DNA of 51,781 nt from assembly GCA_017439425.1 (NCBI GenBank), contig JAFSJE010000025.1, positions 1-51,781 on the forward strand, read 5' to 3'. The notes under the pieces were generated by a model. That model was not told where the DNA came from, did no database searches, and was given only the letters and a program-made list of their open reading frames with translations. Each line of letters opens with the position of its first letter. Within the stretch, counting starts at the first letter, position 1. The translations under genes and the position numbers were made by a program. This document shows positions 1-7,771 of this stretch, one piece after another. The DNA comes from Oscillospiraceae bacterium (GTDB lineage Bacteria; Bacillota; Clostridia; Oscillospirales; Oscillospiraceae).

Positions 1-1
1 A

Positions 2-295
2 AATGTCGCATATACACCGAAGGAGTATGCTGAACATATACGGAACATCATCGCACTGTCGGATGAAAGCCCAAAATACCGTTTCTGCGCTTTGCCGGAC
101 GCGCCCTTTGCCAATACGCAAATCGTCCTTTCCGACGACCTCGTAACGGTAAGTAGGCTGAACGCCCCGCAGGTCACGTTTTTGATTTCACATCCGGCTA
201 TGTACGAAGCCTTTGCCGCTTATGCCGACCGCATAACAGCCCGTTACAAACAGGATAAACTCACGACCAAAAGACTGCTGGAACGGTATTTGTAA
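2..295 (+). CDS. C-terminal part of an unrecognised protein, cut by the window edge
   Basis: The frame is open from base 2 to a TAA at 295, so this is the last 97 codons of a gene that starts outside the window. A TTG at 92 could be mistaken for a start, but the frame reads through it with coherent codon use. The visible part is mixed helix/strand and ends in a basic helix (ITARYKQDKLTTKRLLERYL). No catalytic motif is visible. It may be the ligand-binding or dimerisation end of a regulator, which is only a guess from its tone. A strong terminator follows directly at 310-351. Confidence 0.55.
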   Translation, partial: NVAYTPKEYAEHIRNIIALSDESPKYRFCALPDAPFANTQIVLSDDLVTVSRLNAPQVTFLISHPAMYEAFAAYADRITARYKQDKLTTKRLLERYL

Positions 296-309
296 AAACA
301 TAATCAGCG

Positions 310-351
310 AGCCGGGTTCTCCGTTCGGAGTTCCCGGCTAGCATTGTTTTT
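310..351 (+). terminator. Rho-independent terminator after the left-edge gene
   Basis: AGCCGGG (310-316) pairs with CCCGGCT (333-339) around an inner CTCC/GGAG stem, followed by TTTTT at 347-351. It lies between two convergent genes. Confidence 0.8.
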
Positions 352-360
352 ACATACAAT

Positions 361-927
361 TCAGGCTGCCTTGGCTTTCAAATAATCACTTGTGTGAGGA
401 TAATTGATATGAACTGTCGTGCTGACCTGGCTGTGTCCGAGGATACCGGCTACTGTTGCCACATCTGTGCCGTTTGCTATCAACAAGCTCGCTGCGGTGT
501 GGCGAAGCGAGTGGACTGTAAGGTTTTCCGGCAAGCCATGCTTTTTTAGTATCAGCTTGAAGCGCCAGGTGAACGTATTCGGCGTCATCGGCAGGTCGGT
601 GTCCTTGCGCCGGAACATATAATCGTTTTCCGTAATACGGCGGTTTTCGTATCGCTCCGCTTCGTCCTCGCAATACTGTCGGTAGTCATGCAGAAGCGCT
701 TCCATCTCGACAGAGAAGTAAACGTATCTGTCACTTGATACTGTTTTCGGCTCCTTCACGATGATGTCCTCGCCGCTTATTTTTATCACGTTACGCTGGA
801 TATGTATGCTGTGATCTGTCCAATCAACGTCGCTCCAGCGAAGTCCGCAAGCCTCTCCCCTTCTCATTCCGGTGCTGAGCAGAAGCTTATAGTATGTTTC
901 GTACTTGATGTTCTCTTCTTTCAGCAT
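361..927 (-). pseudogene. Tyrosine recombinase (phage/ICE integrase), N-terminally truncated copy A
   Basis: This is the catalytic half of a Tn916/phage-type tyrosine recombinase: Arg I in TGMRRGEACGLRWSD, the HSLRH box, the GH of ILGHSQVS and a tyrosine close to the end. The arm-type and core-binding domains are missing: DNA identity to copy B (23248-23893) stops at about 925, right where an ATG appears. The extreme C-terminus also differs: the family's DIYTHAF is replaced by HINYPHT with one extra codon, so the position of the nucleophilic tyrosine is shifted. It is therefore a remnant, unlikely to be active. Module 1 begins immediately upstream, which suggests that the module, or a recombination event, broke this gene. 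Confidence 0.85.
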
Positions 928-936
928 TCTTGCCGC

Positions 937-968
937 AAAAATGCCTCCGGCAAGAAACTGCCGGAGGC
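937..968 (-). terminator. Terminator of the GH3 gene
   Basis: Read on the minus strand, GCCTCCGGCA and TGCCGGAGGC form a perfect 10-bp stem with a 6-base loop, followed by ATTTTT. It lies 30 bp after the GH3 stop and almost touches the integrase remnant. Confidence 0.85.
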
Positions 969-999
969 GTGTTGTTTTACGTTATGCGAGGATGATTAA

Positions 1000-3999
1000 T
1001 CAGCCGTTTTTCTTCTTCTTTATAATCGTGTAGACTCCGAAAGCGGCGATCGCGGCAACGATCACGTCTGCCACAATAAGTACGATCTGCCAGCCCGCAA
1101 GCTTATAGCTGATGGCGGCGCCGGAAACAACGCCCTGCATTGCGGCGGAGTTTACGACCATATAGAGAACGTTGTGCGCCGCTTTGCGCATCGAAGCGAC
1201 CGCGGTGGCGGAGGTCGAATCGGTCAGAGAGCCGTCGGCAAAGGTGTTGAGCATCATGTCATTGCCTGCGCGGACGCCCTGATCCGGATCCATATAGGCG
1301 CTGCCTCCGTAATAGTCGGAGAGAACTGCGCCGTCAAAGCCCCATTCGTTGCGAAGAACCTCGGTCTGGAGGCTGTAACGGCCGCCGGTCCAGGTGCAGC
1401 CAATGCGGTTATAGGCGCTCATAATGCCGGTTGTAGCCTTTATTTCCTTCACCTGGAGCTGATCGTTTTCATCATAGTAGCGGATGTCAGCCTTGGCTTC
1501 CTTGACGCAGATCTCGAAGGGTCTAAGATAGATCTCGCGGATAGTCTGCTCGTTTGCCCAGGTTGCGATTCCGTTACGGCCGTTCTCCTTATCATTAAGC
1601 GCAAAGTGCTTGAGATAGACGTAAGTACCCTTGTCCATGGCTCCGGAGGTCTCTGCGGCGGCGATCTTGCCGGAGAGCAGGCCGTCCTCGGAGTAATACT
1701 CATAGTTTCTGCCGGCAAAGGCGCTTCTGTGGATGTTCATCGCGGGAGCGTACCAGCCGTTGAAGCCATTTACAAGACCCTGCTCGCCGACGATTCTGCC
1801 CATTTCCTCCGCAAGAGCGGTGTTGAAGGTGGAGGCGAGAACCTCCTCTGCGGGGAAGCCTAAAACGTTGGCGTCACTGCCGCCTGCACTGACCCATGTG
1901 GACCAGCCCATCGGGCCGTCATAATCGAGTGTTGCGGGCTTTCCGACGGAGAGCATCTCCGCGGTGTTGAAGCCGGCGTTGGAGAGCATCGGCGCGACCT
2001 CCGCCATATTGAGCTCGTCAAGCAGGAGATCCCACGCCGGATCATCGTAGTCAAGGCCGCGCATATCAATGAGCTGAAGGCCGTTCTGAGCCTTGGTGGT
2101 CGGCATCTGAGCGGTGTATACGAGGCTTCCCTCTTTGTTGCCTAGCTCAGGATCGTTCTGCTCGTCATAGGTCTTTTCATGAGCGGCTTTTATGTAGTCC
2201 TCAGCCGCCATATCGGCCTCGGTGGGAAAAGTCGGATATGTGCCTGCAAAGTCGGCGCGGCTCATATTAAGGGGCTTGCCGGAGGTGACGGTATCGACAA
2301 ATTCCTTGGAAACATCGTCAAAGCGGTTCACAGCTGTGACCTCGTCGCTCTGTCTCTTGTTCTCGCCGGAGAATACCTTCTGTGAAAGACTGTTGGAGAA
2401 GAATCTCGTGCTGTCTGCTTCGGAGATCTCAGCCCAGCTGTGGGCATTGTCGGAGAGATAGAATTTATACTCGCCGGCGTCGAGAACGTAGCATCTGTTC
2501 GTCTTGTAATCGTAGGAGGCAAGCTCATCAGCCTTTACGGTCAGGGTGACGGTCTCGGAAGCGCCGGGCGCGAGCTCAGAGGTCTTGGCGAACGCAGCAA
2601 GAACTACCTTTGCCTTCTCAATTCCGCCCTTTGTGTACGGAGTTTCGGCATAGAGCTCTACGACCTGCTTTCCGGCTGCGGAGCCGGTATTCGTAACCTT
2701 GACCTTGAAGGTGTACACACCGTCGGAATAGGCGGGCGTGCCGTCAAACGCCATATCGAACGAGGTATAACTCAGGCCGTATCCAAACGGATAGACAACC
2801 GCGCTGTCATAGTCGAAGCCGGAATAGTTGCCCTGAGAAGCTTCGTAAGCGGCGGTTTCATAGTAGCGATAGCCGACATAGATGCCCTCTTCGTATTCGT
2901 TGAAGCGGCCGGATTCGTAGCCGCCGATGGAACCGTCGACGTTTGAATAATGCGTATCCTCAAAGTTTACATAGCTCGGATCCCTGGTGAGATCATAAAC
3001 GTAGGTATCGACAGTTCTGCCGGAGGGGTTGATGGTTCCGTCAAGGACCTTGGCGACGGCGTTGGAGCCCTGATCTCCGATGCAGCCGACCCAGATTGCG
3101 GCGTCAATTCCGTAAGAAGCGTCATTGAGGAAGCCGAGCTCCATGGCGTTAGCGGTATTGAGAACAACGATGATTTTATTGAACACGCCGGCGTCCTTCT
3201 GCGCTTTGACGTAATTGAGCATAGCGATCTCGCGGCTGTCAAGCTCAAGATAGCTCTTATCCTTGTCCTCAGCGGCAACATCGTAGTCGGCCATGCTGAC
3301 CGGAAGGTCGCAGCCCTCGCCGCCGACGCGTCCGATAACTACGATCGCGGCGCCGTTATAGGAGGAGTAGGAGTCCTCGAGTGAATCGGGATAATCGGAT
3401 ACCGGAACCTCGGCAATAATATCGCCGGTGAACATTGCCGAGCCCATGGCGGAGATGAAGCCGCGGCCGGTGTAGCTGACCTGCTGAGGCCCCATTCCGG
3501 TCATAAAGGTCGTTTCGATAGCCTCAGTGCTGATGCGGTGATTTGCGTAGAAATCAAAAAGCGCGGGATTTATGCTGTACCCGGCTTTTTCAAATGCCTC
3601 GCGGTAGCTTACCGGAGTCGCCTCGGTCGCGGCGGAGCCTGCGCCGGTGTAGATCGGATCAACGCTGGTGCGTCCGAAGAGCGAGACGCTCTTTTCGCCG
3701 GCAGAAAGCGGAAGCGTGCCGTTTTCGTTTTTCAGAAGAACGATGCCCTCGCCCTCGATTCTGACGGCGAGCTCTTTTGCCGCAGAGAGAAGCTCTGCGC
3801 CGTTTGCGTAATCGGAAGTGTAATAGTTTGCGTCGAGCGAAGCGGCGTTCTTGTCCTGAGTGACCACTGCCTCACCCTTTCCGAAGTACATGTTCATTAC
3901 CGTGCTGAGAGGCCCGGTCAGAACGACGTTTACGACGATGCACAGGACAAGTAAAACTGCCAGAATGATCGTCAGTGCGGTTGTGCCTTTCTTTTTCAT
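1000..3999 (-). CDS. Membrane-anchored, circularly permuted GH3 beta-glycosidase
   Basis: This 999-residue protein has the GH3 domains in permuted order. A membrane anchor (about 6-28) comes first, then the (alpha/beta) GH3 C-domain (about 60-430, beginning GIVLLKNENGTLPLS), then a fibronectin-III-like domain (about 440-530), then the TIM-barrel N-domain (about 640-960), and last a second membrane helix (about 970-993) with a KKKK tail. The barrel carries KHFALND and the nucleophile motif VLSDYYG (Asp about 895; the family usually has SDW). Such enzymes release glucose or xylose from beta-linked oligosaccharides outside the cell; the substrate is not predictable here. The start is the ATG at 3999, behind GGAGG, not an in-frame codon further up. 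It is divergent from a two-component system, whose likely binding site overlaps its promoter. A paralogue of the same design is at 43070. Confidence 0.9.
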   Translation of the reverse strand: MKKKGTTALTIILAVLLVLCIVVNVVLTGPLSTVMNMYFGKGEAVVTQDKNAASLDANYYTSDYANGAELLSAAKELAVRIEGEGIVLLKNENGTLPLSAGEKSVSLFGRTSVDPIYTGAGSAATEATPVSYREAFEKAGYSINPALFDFYANHRISTEAIETTFMTGMGPQQVSYTGRGFISAMGSAMFTGDIIAEVPVSDYPDSLEDSYSSYNGAAIVVIGRVGGEGCDLPVSMADYDVAAEDKDKSYLELDSREIAMLNYVKAQKDAGVFNKIIVVLNTANAMELGFLNDASYGIDAAIWVGCIGDQGSNAVAKVLDGTINPSGRTVDTYVYDLTRDPSYVNFEDTHYSNVDGSIGGYESGRFNEYEEGIYVGYRYYETAAYEASQGNYSGFDYDSAVVYPFGYGLSYTSFDMAFDGTPAYSDGVYTFKVKVTNTGSAAGKQVVELYAETPYTKGGIEKAKVVLAAFAKTSELAPGASETVTLTVKADELASYDYKTNRCYVLDAGEYKFYLSDNAHSWAEISEADSTRFFSNSLSQKVFSGENKRQSDEVTAVNRFDDVSKEFVDTVTSGKPLNMSRADFAGTYPTFPTEADMAAEDYIKAAHEKTYDEQNDPELGNKEGSLVYTAQMPTTKAQNGLQLIDMRGLDYDDPAWDLLLDELNMAEVAPMLSNAGFNTAEMLSVGKPATLDYDGPMGWSTWVSAGGSDANVLGFPAEEVLASTFNTALAEEMGRIVGEQGLVNGFNGWYAPAMNIHRSAFAGRNYEYYSEDGLLSGKIAAAETSGAMDKGTYVYLKHFALNDKENGRNGIATWANEQTIREIYLRPFEICVKEAKADIRYYDENDQLQVKEIKATTGIMSAYNRIGCTWTGGRYSLQTEVLRNEWGFDGAVLSDYYGGSAYMDPDQGVRAGNDMMLNTFADGSLTDSTSATAVASMRKAAHNVLYMVVNSAAMQGVVSGAAISYKLAGWQIVLIVADVIVAAIAAFGVYTIIKKKKNG

Positions 4000-4042
4000 G
4001 CTTTTTCCTCCTCGTATTATCACCGATTTTTGGTGTATCCTC

Positions 4043-4071
4043 ATTATACAATCTGCTGAATTAAACCGGTA
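4043..4071 (-). promoter_or_regulatory. Promoter of the GH3 gene (weak -35)
   Basis: On the minus strand a perfect TATAAT (4043-4048) lies 17 bp from a poor -35, TACCGG (4066-4071). That -35 overlaps the proximal LytTR-type repeat, as expected for an activator-dependent promoter. Confidence 0.55.
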
Positions 4072-4096
4072 CGAATAGCGCTTTTACGGTACGAAT
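4067..4096. promoter_or_regulatory. Putative LytTR operator: two CGGTACGAAT direct repeats
   Basis: The 10-mer CGGTACGAAT occurs at 4067-4076 and again at 4087-4096, 20 bp apart and so on the same helix face. LytTR regulators bind pairs of about 9-bp direct repeats with near two-turn spacing. The repeats would sit near -35 and -55 of the GH3 promoter and abut the -35 of the regulator's own promoter. Assignment to the adjacent regulator is inference from position. Confidence 0.6.
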
Positions 4097-4124
4097 TGCA
4101 AAATAATTGCCCGTGTGCTATTAT
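4096..4124 (+). promoter_or_regulatory. Promoter of the LytTR regulator operon
   Basis: TTGCAA (4096-4101), a 17-bp spacer, then TATTAT (4119-4124). Transcription would start near 4131, giving a very short leader. Confidence 0.5.
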
Positions 4125-4145
4125 GGAGAAAAGGCGGTGATAATC

Positions 4146-4862
4146 TTGCTGAAATGCGCAATAGTTGAGGACGAGGCTGCGATACGCTCATATCTCGAAA
4201 GCGAGCTTGGAAAGCTCTTCAAACTCGAGGGCGAGATCGCGGAGTTTGAGCTTTTTGAGTCCGGCGACCGATTCAGCCGGGCTTTTGCAGAGCATTATCA
4301 CTATGACGTGATTTTCCTTGATATTGAAATGCCCGGAACCGACGGCATAAGCGTTGCGCGTATTATCCGCGCTTCATCGCCGGACGCGCTTCTGGTTTTT
4401 ATCTCGAGCCGCGACAGCCTTGTTTTTGACACCTTCGAGGTTCAGCCCTTCAGATTTGTAAGAAAGAGTCATTTTCAAAAGGAGGCTCCGGAGCTTGTCA
4501 GCGCAATCCTCAACAGGCTCCGCGAAAAGAACGATAAAGCCTTTTGCATTACGGAGCCCGGAACGGGTGACATCTACTCCTTTGATCTCGGCTCAGTCAT
4601 GTATGTCGAGGCTCAGCGCAAGGATTGCCGGGTCGTGACCGCGTCGGGCGAGACGCTTATCCGCTGTACTATGAAGTATATGGAGGATTCTCTCTCGCGC
4701 TGCGGATTTATCAAGTGTCACCGCAGCTATCTTGTAAATCCTGCCGCCATATTCCTTATCGGAAGGCAGACTATAACGCTGACGAGCCGCGAAGAGATAC
4801 CCGTCAGCCGCGAGAGGCTCGACTCTGTCAAGGCCGACTTTCTCAAGTATACAATGAGGTGA
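4146..4862 (+). CDS. LytTR-family response regulator (AgrA/VirR type)
   Basis: A 238-residue response regulator. The receiver domain has the acidic pocket IVEDE and phospho-acceptor Asp59 in IFLDIEMPG, then a C-terminal LytTR DNA-binding domain (about 135-238) beginning near VMYVEAQRKDCRV and including KCHRSYLVN. The start is a TTG at 4146: AAGGCGGTG (4131-4139), nearly the full anti-SD complement, lies 6 bases before it, and MLKCAIVEDE matches the usual family start. GTG at 4137 and TTG at 4107 are alternatives. It is transcribed with the AgrC-like kinase 5 bases downstream. It probably activates the divergent GH3 gene through the 4067-4096 repeats and may regulate itself. Confidence 0.9.
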   Translation: MLKCAIVEDEAAIRSYLESELGKLFKLEGEIAEFELFESGDRFSRAFAEHYHYDVIFLDIEMPGTDGISVARIIRASSPDALLVFISSRDSLVFDTFEVQPFRFVRKSHFQKEAPELVSAILNRLREKNDKAFCITEPGTGDIYSFDLGSVMYVEAQRKDCRVVTASGETLIRCTMKYMEDSLSRCGFIKCHRSYLVNPAAIFLIGRQTITLTSREEIPVSRERLDSVKADFLKYTMR

Positions 4863-4867
4863 CAGAG

Positions 4868-6199
4868 ATGATGACCCTATACCGGTTATACCGATATTTC
4901 GCCCTCGACGGCGTTATAACCTTCTTCTTTCTCTCGCTCACGCTCTATCTCATCTGCGAGCCGAAAAACAAGCGCCTCAGCGCGCTCGCTTATTCGCTTC
5001 TGAGCACGCTGAGCTATTTTGCGATCTATTCGCTTCTGCCGCTCATCTTTACCGGCGGAAAAGTCGGAATGCCATATTGGTACTATTTTCTCTGTTCTGT
5101 TGCGATCGCTCTTGCGTGGGGCTTGCCGAGCCTTAAAACGAGCGCTTTTACAAAGCTCGTGTACATACTTTTCTTTGTAGCGATGGTGCAGCTGTATAAA
5201 TATATATGCTCTCCGCTGTATATTGCGGAAGGCACGATGCCTCCACAGCTCTACGCGGTGCTTGACATCACAACCTCGGCACTCCTCTATGCGCTCCTCT
5301 TTTTCCTCGCGCTGTTTTTTTCCGGGCATAAGCTCTCGGCATCGGTGGAGATACTGCCGAAAAGATCGCTCTTGCTGCTCGTTTTCCCGGCAAGCCTGCT
5401 CGGGATGAGCATCGTAGGCTTCGTTCCGAGGCTCAGGGAGCTCGCGGTGCCTATTCTCTCGGCAATACTTCTCATTGATCTGCCGCTTGTGTATTATATG
5501 GTTTTCCGCGTGATAACAGCTTACGAGGAGCAGAGGAAAATGGACGCCGCGCTCAGTCAGTCGCAGGCGGAGCTTGCCGCGTATATCGAGGCAAAGGAGC
5601 TGCGCGAGGAGCTGCGCAGAGAGCGCCATGAGCTCAAAAACAGATATTTCTATATCCAAACGCTGCTTGCCGAGGAGAAGTTTGCCGAAGCAGATAATTA
5701 TCTCGAATCGGTCATCGGGCATATAAGCGATGACCTCGGAACTATCGAAACGGGCAACGCGCTTCTCGACTACCTTCTAAGCCGAAAGCTCGGAGAGGCA
5801 AAGCGGCTTAAAATTAAGGTAACAACTGAGATCGCTCTCCCTAAGGAGCTCAGTATAGATTCCGAAGCGCTCTGCACGGTGTTGTCAAATCTTCTTGATA
5901 ACGCGATCGAGGCGTCAAGGACGGTGCAAAGCCCCGAGATACGCGTTTCGATGAAGTGTACCGGCGGGTATCTCGCCGCAAAAATAGCAAATCGCGTGGA
6001 TAAGGATGTTCTGAGCCTCAATCCTAATCTGGAAACGACAAAAAAGGACTCTGCAAATCACGGCTTTGGCTTTCGGATCATTCGTAAAACAGTCGAAAAA
6101 CAGAACGGTCTGTTCTCCGTATCGGTGGAAAACGGATATTTTGTCGCTGACCTTATGCTTCCCGCAGAGCAGAATATAATCCGGTCTGAAAATGATTAA
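4868..6199 (+). CDS. AgrC-like sensor histidine kinase with polytopic sensor
   Basis: A 443-residue kinase of the HPK10 type. About seven hydrophobic helices fill residues 10-215, followed by a coiled linker and a dimerisation helix with the phospho-acceptor His254 in RRERHELKNRY. The HATPase_c_5 domain has the N box LLDNAIEAS and the G box GFGFRIIRK. Kinases of this class sense peptides or other small extracellular cues; no peptide precursor or AgrB-type gene is next to it, so the cue may be a sugar. Start ATG 4868 follows GAGGTGACAG, part of the preceding gene's stop region. A second ATG at 4871 is possible. The gene ends at two hairpins shared with the convergent ATPase gene. Confidence 0.88.
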   Translation: MMTLYRLYRYFALDGVITFFFLSLTLYLICEPKNKRLSALAYSLLSTLSYFAIYSLLPLIFTGGKVGMPYWYYFLCSVAIALAWGLPSLKTSAFTKLVYILFFVAMVQLYKYICSPLYIAEGTMPPQLYAVLDITTSALLYALLFFLALFFSGHKLSASVEILPKRSLLLLVFPASLLGMSIVGFVPRLRELAVPILSAILLIDLPLVYYMVFRVITAYEEQRKMDAALSQSQAELAAYIEAKELREELRRERHELKNRYFYIQTLLAEEKFAEADNYLESVIGHISDDLGTIETGNALLDYLLSRKLGEAKRLKIKVTTEIALPKELSIDSEALCTVLSNLLDNAIEASRTVQSPEIRVSMKCTGGYLAAKIANRVDKDVLSLNPNLETTKKDSANHGFGFRIIRKTVEKQNGLFSVSVENGYFVADLMLPAEQNIIRSEND

Positions 6200-6237
6200 T
6201 AGTTCACGAAATACAGCTGACCACTATTATAAAAATC

Positions 6238-6272
6238 CGCCGCGGAGCCAGCGTTTACAAGGCTTCGCGACG
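6238..6272 (+). terminator. Hairpin after the histidine kinase gene
   Basis: CGCCGCGGAGCC (6238-6249) pairs, with G-U pairs, with GGCTTCGCGACG (6261-6272), followed by ATTTATTA. A weak terminator, in a 220-bp gap that shows no gene. Confidence 0.5.
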
Positions 6273-6375
6273 ATTTATTATAGTCTTGGATACTGCTGAA
6301 AGCGCCGGAAGCGGTGCAAATCAAGCGATTGTTATTAGCGTCTGAAAACTCCGACGCCGGGCGTGCCAAAAAATA

Positions 6376-6410
6376 GGGCTGAGGCATATCAGAATGCTTC
6401 AGCCCTTTTT
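6376..6410. terminator. Bidirectional terminator between convergent genes
   Basis: GGGCTGAGGCAT (6376-6387) pairs with ATGCTTCAGCCC (6394-6405), followed by TTTTT on the plus strand; on the minus strand TATTTTTT follows. It serves the kinase gene and the ATPase gene. Confidence 0.85.
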
Positions 6411-6419
6411 CATTTGCTC

Positions 6420-7604
6420 TCAGAACTCAAGGTTTTTGTCATTCTCCTTGGAGAAAACGTGCGCCACGTTTCCGCCGAAGGTGAAGTGCATAGTATCGCC
6501 CATGCGATAGCCCTGCTTCATCTCGAGAGTCGGGACGATGATGATAACGTCGCGCCCCTCCGCGGTGACGTGAAGATGTACGCTCGAGCCCATCATTTCG
6601 GATACGTCCACCTTGGCGGCAACGCCATGGTCGGAAACGTCCGTATGCTCGGGTCTTACGCCGAGGGTCACTGACTGCGACTGCACGTTATTCTTAAGGA
6701 GCCTTGCCTCCTTCTCCTTATCGAGCTCGACCTTGTAGCCGCCTACCTCGACGAAGAACTTGTCTCCCTCGCGGGTGAGCTTGCCGTCAAAGAAGTTCAT
6801 TACGGGCATTCCGATAAAGCCTGCGACGAAGAGGTTTGCCGGGTGGTTGAACACCTCCTGCGGGGTGCCGATCTGCTGGATATAGCCGTCGCGCATAATG
6901 ACGATGCGGTCTCCAAGCGTCATAGCCTCGGTCTGGTCGTGGGTGACGTAGATGAACGTGGTGTCGATTCTCTCTCTGAGCTTTATAATCTCGGCGCGCA
7001 TCTCGTTGCGGAGCTTGGCGTCGAGGTTACTGAGAGGCTCATCCATCAGCATTACCTTCGGCGCGCGGACGATAGCTCTGCCGATAGCAACGCGCTGGCG
7101 CTGACCGCCGGAGAGAGCCTTCGGCTTTCTGTCGAGATACTGGGTGATGTCAAGAATTTCCGCCGCCTCGCGCACCTTCCTGTCGATCTCGTCCTTCGGC
7201 ACCTTGCGAAGCTTGAGGGAGAACGCCATATTCTCATAGACCGTCATGTGCGGATATAGCGCGTAGTTCTGGAATACCATCGCGATGTCGCGATCCTTTG
7301 GCGCGATGTCATTGACCACCTTGCCGTCGATAATAAGCTCGCCGCCGCTTATCTCCTCAAGACCCGCGACCATGCGGAGAGTGGTGGACTTGCCGCAGCC
7401 GGACGGGCCGACGAGAACGATAAATTCCTTATCCTTGATGTCGAGGTTGAACTCCTGGACGGCGACGACGCCCTCATCGGTGATCTGAAGATTTACCTTC
7501 TTCTTTTCGGGCTCGTCTGCCTTCTTTTTCGTGGTCTTTTTCTTGTCCTCGCCGGATATGAACGGATATAATTTCTTGATGTTTTTAAGCTGAACAGTTG
7601 CCAT
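6420..7604 (-). CDS. MsmK/UgpC-type sugar ABC transporter ATP-binding protein
   Basis: This 394-residue ATPase powers CUT1 sugar importers. Visible motifs are Walker A GPSGCGKST (about 66-74), the Q-loop in FQNYALYPH, signature LSGGQRQR, Walker B LMDEPLSNLD and the H-loop THDQTEAM, then a C-terminal TOBE/OB regulatory domain (about 265-394). Between the first strand and the core there is an unusual Lys/Glu-rich insertion of about 30 residues (15-46, with DKKKTTKKKADEPEKKK), presumably a surface loop. Start ATG 7604 gives the family N-terminus MATVQLKNIKKLY; its SD is weak. It lies at the end of the fructan-binding/GH32 operon, while its probable permeases are at 17263-19092. Such ATPases commonly serve several transporters. 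Confidence 0.92.
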   Translation of the reverse strand: MATVQLKNIKKLYPFISGEDKKKTTKKKADEPEKKKVNLQITDEGVVAVQEFNLDIKDKEFIVLVGPSGCGKSTTLRMVAGLEEISGGELIIDGKVVNDIAPKDRDIAMVFQNYALYPHMTVYENMAFSLKLRKVPKDEIDRKVREAAEILDITQYLDRKPKALSGGQRQRVAIGRAIVRAPKVMLMDEPLSNLDAKLRNEMRAEIIKLRERIDTTFIYVTHDQTEAMTLGDRIVIMRDGYIQQIGTPQEVFNHPANLFVAGFIGMPVMNFFDGKLTREGDKFFVEVGGYKVELDKEKEARLLKNNVQSQSVTLGVRPEHTDVSDHGVAAKVDVSEMMGSSVHLHVTAEGRDVIIIVPTLEMKQGYRMGDTMHFTFGGNVAHVFSKENDKNLEF

Positions 7605-7771
7605 TTTAACTATGCTCTGAGCGCCCTGCCTCCGCAAGAGGCGCCCTCGCCGATCAAATCGGCATTACGGCAGGTCTCCACACTGCCGCACCGCGAGCTA
7701 AGCGGTTTTTTCCTCCTTTTTATGGTACGGGCGGTCAGAGTAGTGGAGTGACCGCCCGCCCTTAAAATAGT
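7605..7771 (-). other. Structured 167-base leader/intergenic region before the ATPase gene
   Basis: No gene is seen. On the minus strand GGGCGGTCA/TGACCGCCC (7729-7737 with 7749-7757) forms a 9-bp hairpin just after the GH32 stop. A GCCTC/GGAGGC hairpin and a GCCGAT/ATCGGC hairpin precede the ATPase start. No U-run follows the first hairpin, so it looks more like an mRNA-stabilising or processing element than a terminator. Differential expression of the ATPase is plausible. Confidence 0.4.
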
